NCBI GenBank assembly: GCA_030609605.1
Contig: JAUWBY010000005.1
Coordinates: 1 to 24,125, forward strand
From: Candidatus Eiseniibacteriota bacterium
GTDB lineage: Bacteria > Joyebacterota > Joyebacteria > Joyebacterales > Joyebacteraceae
Direction of reading: 5' to 3'
Length of the DNA: 24,125 nt
Numbering within the stretch: the first letter of the stretch is position 1; each line of letters begins with the position of its first letter. Shown here piece by piece: positions 23,208 through 24,125 of the stretch. Made by a program: the position numbers and the translations under genes. The notes under the pieces are model-generated. The model ran no database searches. It was given only the letters and a program-made list of their open reading frames with translations, and had not been told where the DNA came from.

Positions 23208-23735
23208 GTGAGACGGCAGATAGCAATCATCGTTGCGGCGTTGGCCGTGTTGGGCGCGATTCCTCTGGCCTCTGCGGCAGGGGATCTGGCCTACGTCCAT
23301 TCCGAGCGCATTCGCATGGAGTACGACGGGGCGCGGGATATCGACAATCAGCTCCAGGCAAGCGTCAACGACTGGAAGGCTGAGGCACGTGAGATGGAAT
23401 CGGGGATCCGGGGGCTCATGACAGAACTTGAGAACCAGCAGCTCATGCTATCCAACGAGGCTCTGGTGGAGAAGCAGCAGGCAATCCAGGAGCGGCAGCT
23501 GGCCTATGAGTCGTTCCTCAATGAGGTTTGGGGAATGGGTGGCCTGACCGCTCGTCGTGAGGCGGAGTTGTGGCAGCCTGTCATTGAGAGGATCAATGTG
23601 ATCATTCAGAAGATCGGATCGGAAGGCGAGTACGACATGATCTTCGATGCCGCGACGGGGTCCATTGTCTACGCGGCGCCCGGAACAGATCTCACACAGC
23701 AGGTAATCGACGCGCTCAATGGAGGGGCCGAGTAG
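23208..23735 (+). CDS. skp: Skp/OmpH-family periplasmic chaperone
   Basis: 175 residues with a GTG start. Signal peptide 1-23 ending LASA|AG. The mature protein begins DLAYVHSERIRMEY, the typical OmpH first strand, followed by a long coiled-coil-forming stretch (WKAEAREMESGIRGLMTELENQQLMLSNEALVEKQQAIQERQ, given here in parts of the tentacle helices), and ends with a strand-forming segment YDMIFDAATGSIVYA. Skp holds unfolded outer-membrane proteins in the periplasm for BamA. AGGAGGT at 23197-23203 precedes the GTG by 4 nt. It lies 51 nt after bamA, and lpxD follows, as in the E. coli bamA-skp-lpxD order. Confidence 0.88.
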   Translation: MRRQIAIIVAALAVLGAIPLASAAGDLAYVHSERIRMEYDGARDIDNQLQASVNDWKAEAREMESGIRGLMTELENQQLMLSNEALVEKQQAIQERQLAYESFLNEVWGMGGLTARREAELWQPVIERINVIIQKIGSEGEYDMIFDAATGSIVYAAPGTDLTQQVIDALNGGAE

Positions 23736-23804
23736 CACAGTAGTGCGCGGCACAGGTCGCAGTCACTACCGCCTTGTGTTCCGTGGAGTCCTGGGAGTTC
23801 TGTC

Positions 23805-24125
23805 ATGGAGATAACCGTAGCCGAGATTGCCGCACTGGTGGGAGCTGAGGCAGACGGTGATGTGTCAGCCGTGGTCAGCGGAGTCGCTCCGATCGACGAG
23901 GCCGAGCTTGGGCATATCACCTTCCTCACCAACCGAAGATACGAACGTTACCTCGCTACCACGCGTGCGACGGCCATCATCGTTCCGCAGGATTATGAGG
24001 GGTCTCCGGCGATCGCCGGCAGGACCGTTCTCCTTGCCGCGAATGCGTACGCAACGTTTGCGAAGGTTGTTGAGCTCTTCGAGGATCGGAGTGGATCACT
24101 TCCCGTGGGCATCCATCCCGCGGCC
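23805..24125 (+). CDS. lpxD: UDP-3-O-acylglucosamine N-acyltransferase LpxD (3'-truncated)
   Basis: First 107 codons, open to the window end. LpxD adds the second acyl chain, N-linked, in lipid A synthesis. What is visible is the N-terminal uridine-binding domain: MEITVAEIAALVGAEADG, then VSGVAPIDEAELGHITFLTNRRY (the family has a strongly conserved G(V/A)xxLxxAxxGxIsFlxnxkY block), then TTRATAIIVPQD. The end, GIHPAA, is where the left-handed beta-helix hexapeptide repeats normally begin; these lie outside the window. ATG 23805 has GGGAG at 23793-23797. Shows that the organism makes an LPS-type outer membrane, assuming the downstream pathway is complete. Confidence 0.93.
   Translation, partial: MEITVAEIAALVGAEADGDVSAVVSGVAPIDEAELGHITFLTNRRYERYLATTRATAIIVPQDYEGSPAIAGRTVLLAANAYATFAKVVELFEDRSGSLPVGIHPAA

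Noticed and set aside
21666..23300. Minus-strand open frame of 544 codons opposite bamA
   Set aside because: Fully antisense to bamA, no domain recognised; a shadow of codon usage on the other strand.
1..24125. Mobile elements, CRISPR arrays, tRNA or rRNA genes, phage or toxin-antitoxin loci
   Set aside because: No transposase, integrase, regularly spaced repeats, cloverleaf or rRNA segments were recognised; all gaps between genes are under 300 nt.

Overview
The window is a gene-dense stretch of about 24 kb, moderately GC-rich, with every supported gene on the + strand. It looks like a chromosomal backbone from a diderm (outer-membrane) bacterium. The evidence is BamA, BamD, Skp, TamB, a Lol lipoprotein exporter and the start of lpxD (lipid A synthesis). 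A PorV/UPF0164-type outer-membrane protein next to a secreted protein with a FlgD-like C-terminal domain points to the wider Fibrobacterota-Chlorobiota-Bacteroidota neighbourhood or a related candidate phylum. That placement is inference and weakly held. No mobile elements, CRISPR arrays, tRNA or rRNA genes were recognised.

Layout. (1) 1-3444: the end of a secreted FlgD-Ig protein, a PorV-like barrel with an extra C-terminal domain and terminal hydrophobic helix, and a BamD-type lipoprotein. (2) 3464-10240: core metabolism and information genes nadD, polA, coaE, prfB and lysS. These are mostly coupled by overlaps; prfB carries an intact programmed +1 frameshift site, and lysS has a 282-nt hairpin-rich leader and a probable TTG start. 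(3) 10316-12263: one LolC/E-type permease plus the LolD ATPase. (4) 12278-16337: mcsA-mcsB-clpC, the protein-arginine phosphorylation and Clp unfoldase module, with no ctsR beside it and almost no room for a promoter ahead of mcsA. (5) 16526-24125: tamB, bamA, skp and lpxD (cut by the window edge), an outer-membrane biogenesis cluster. The best promoter in the window lies just before bamA.

How it fits together. Lol exports lipoproteins such as BamD. BamA, BamD and Skp assemble outer-membrane barrels, TamB spans the periplasm beside them, and LpxD makes the lipid A that fills the outer leaflet. The McsA/McsB/ClpC set would mark damaged proteins with phospho-arginine and unfold them for ClpP, which is not in the window. 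Most content is housekeeping. I did not find a clearly new system. The points most worth a second look are the McsB/ClpC module embedded in an envelope operon of an LPS-type cell, the barrel-plus-helix fusion protein, the structured lysS leader, and the prfB recoding site.
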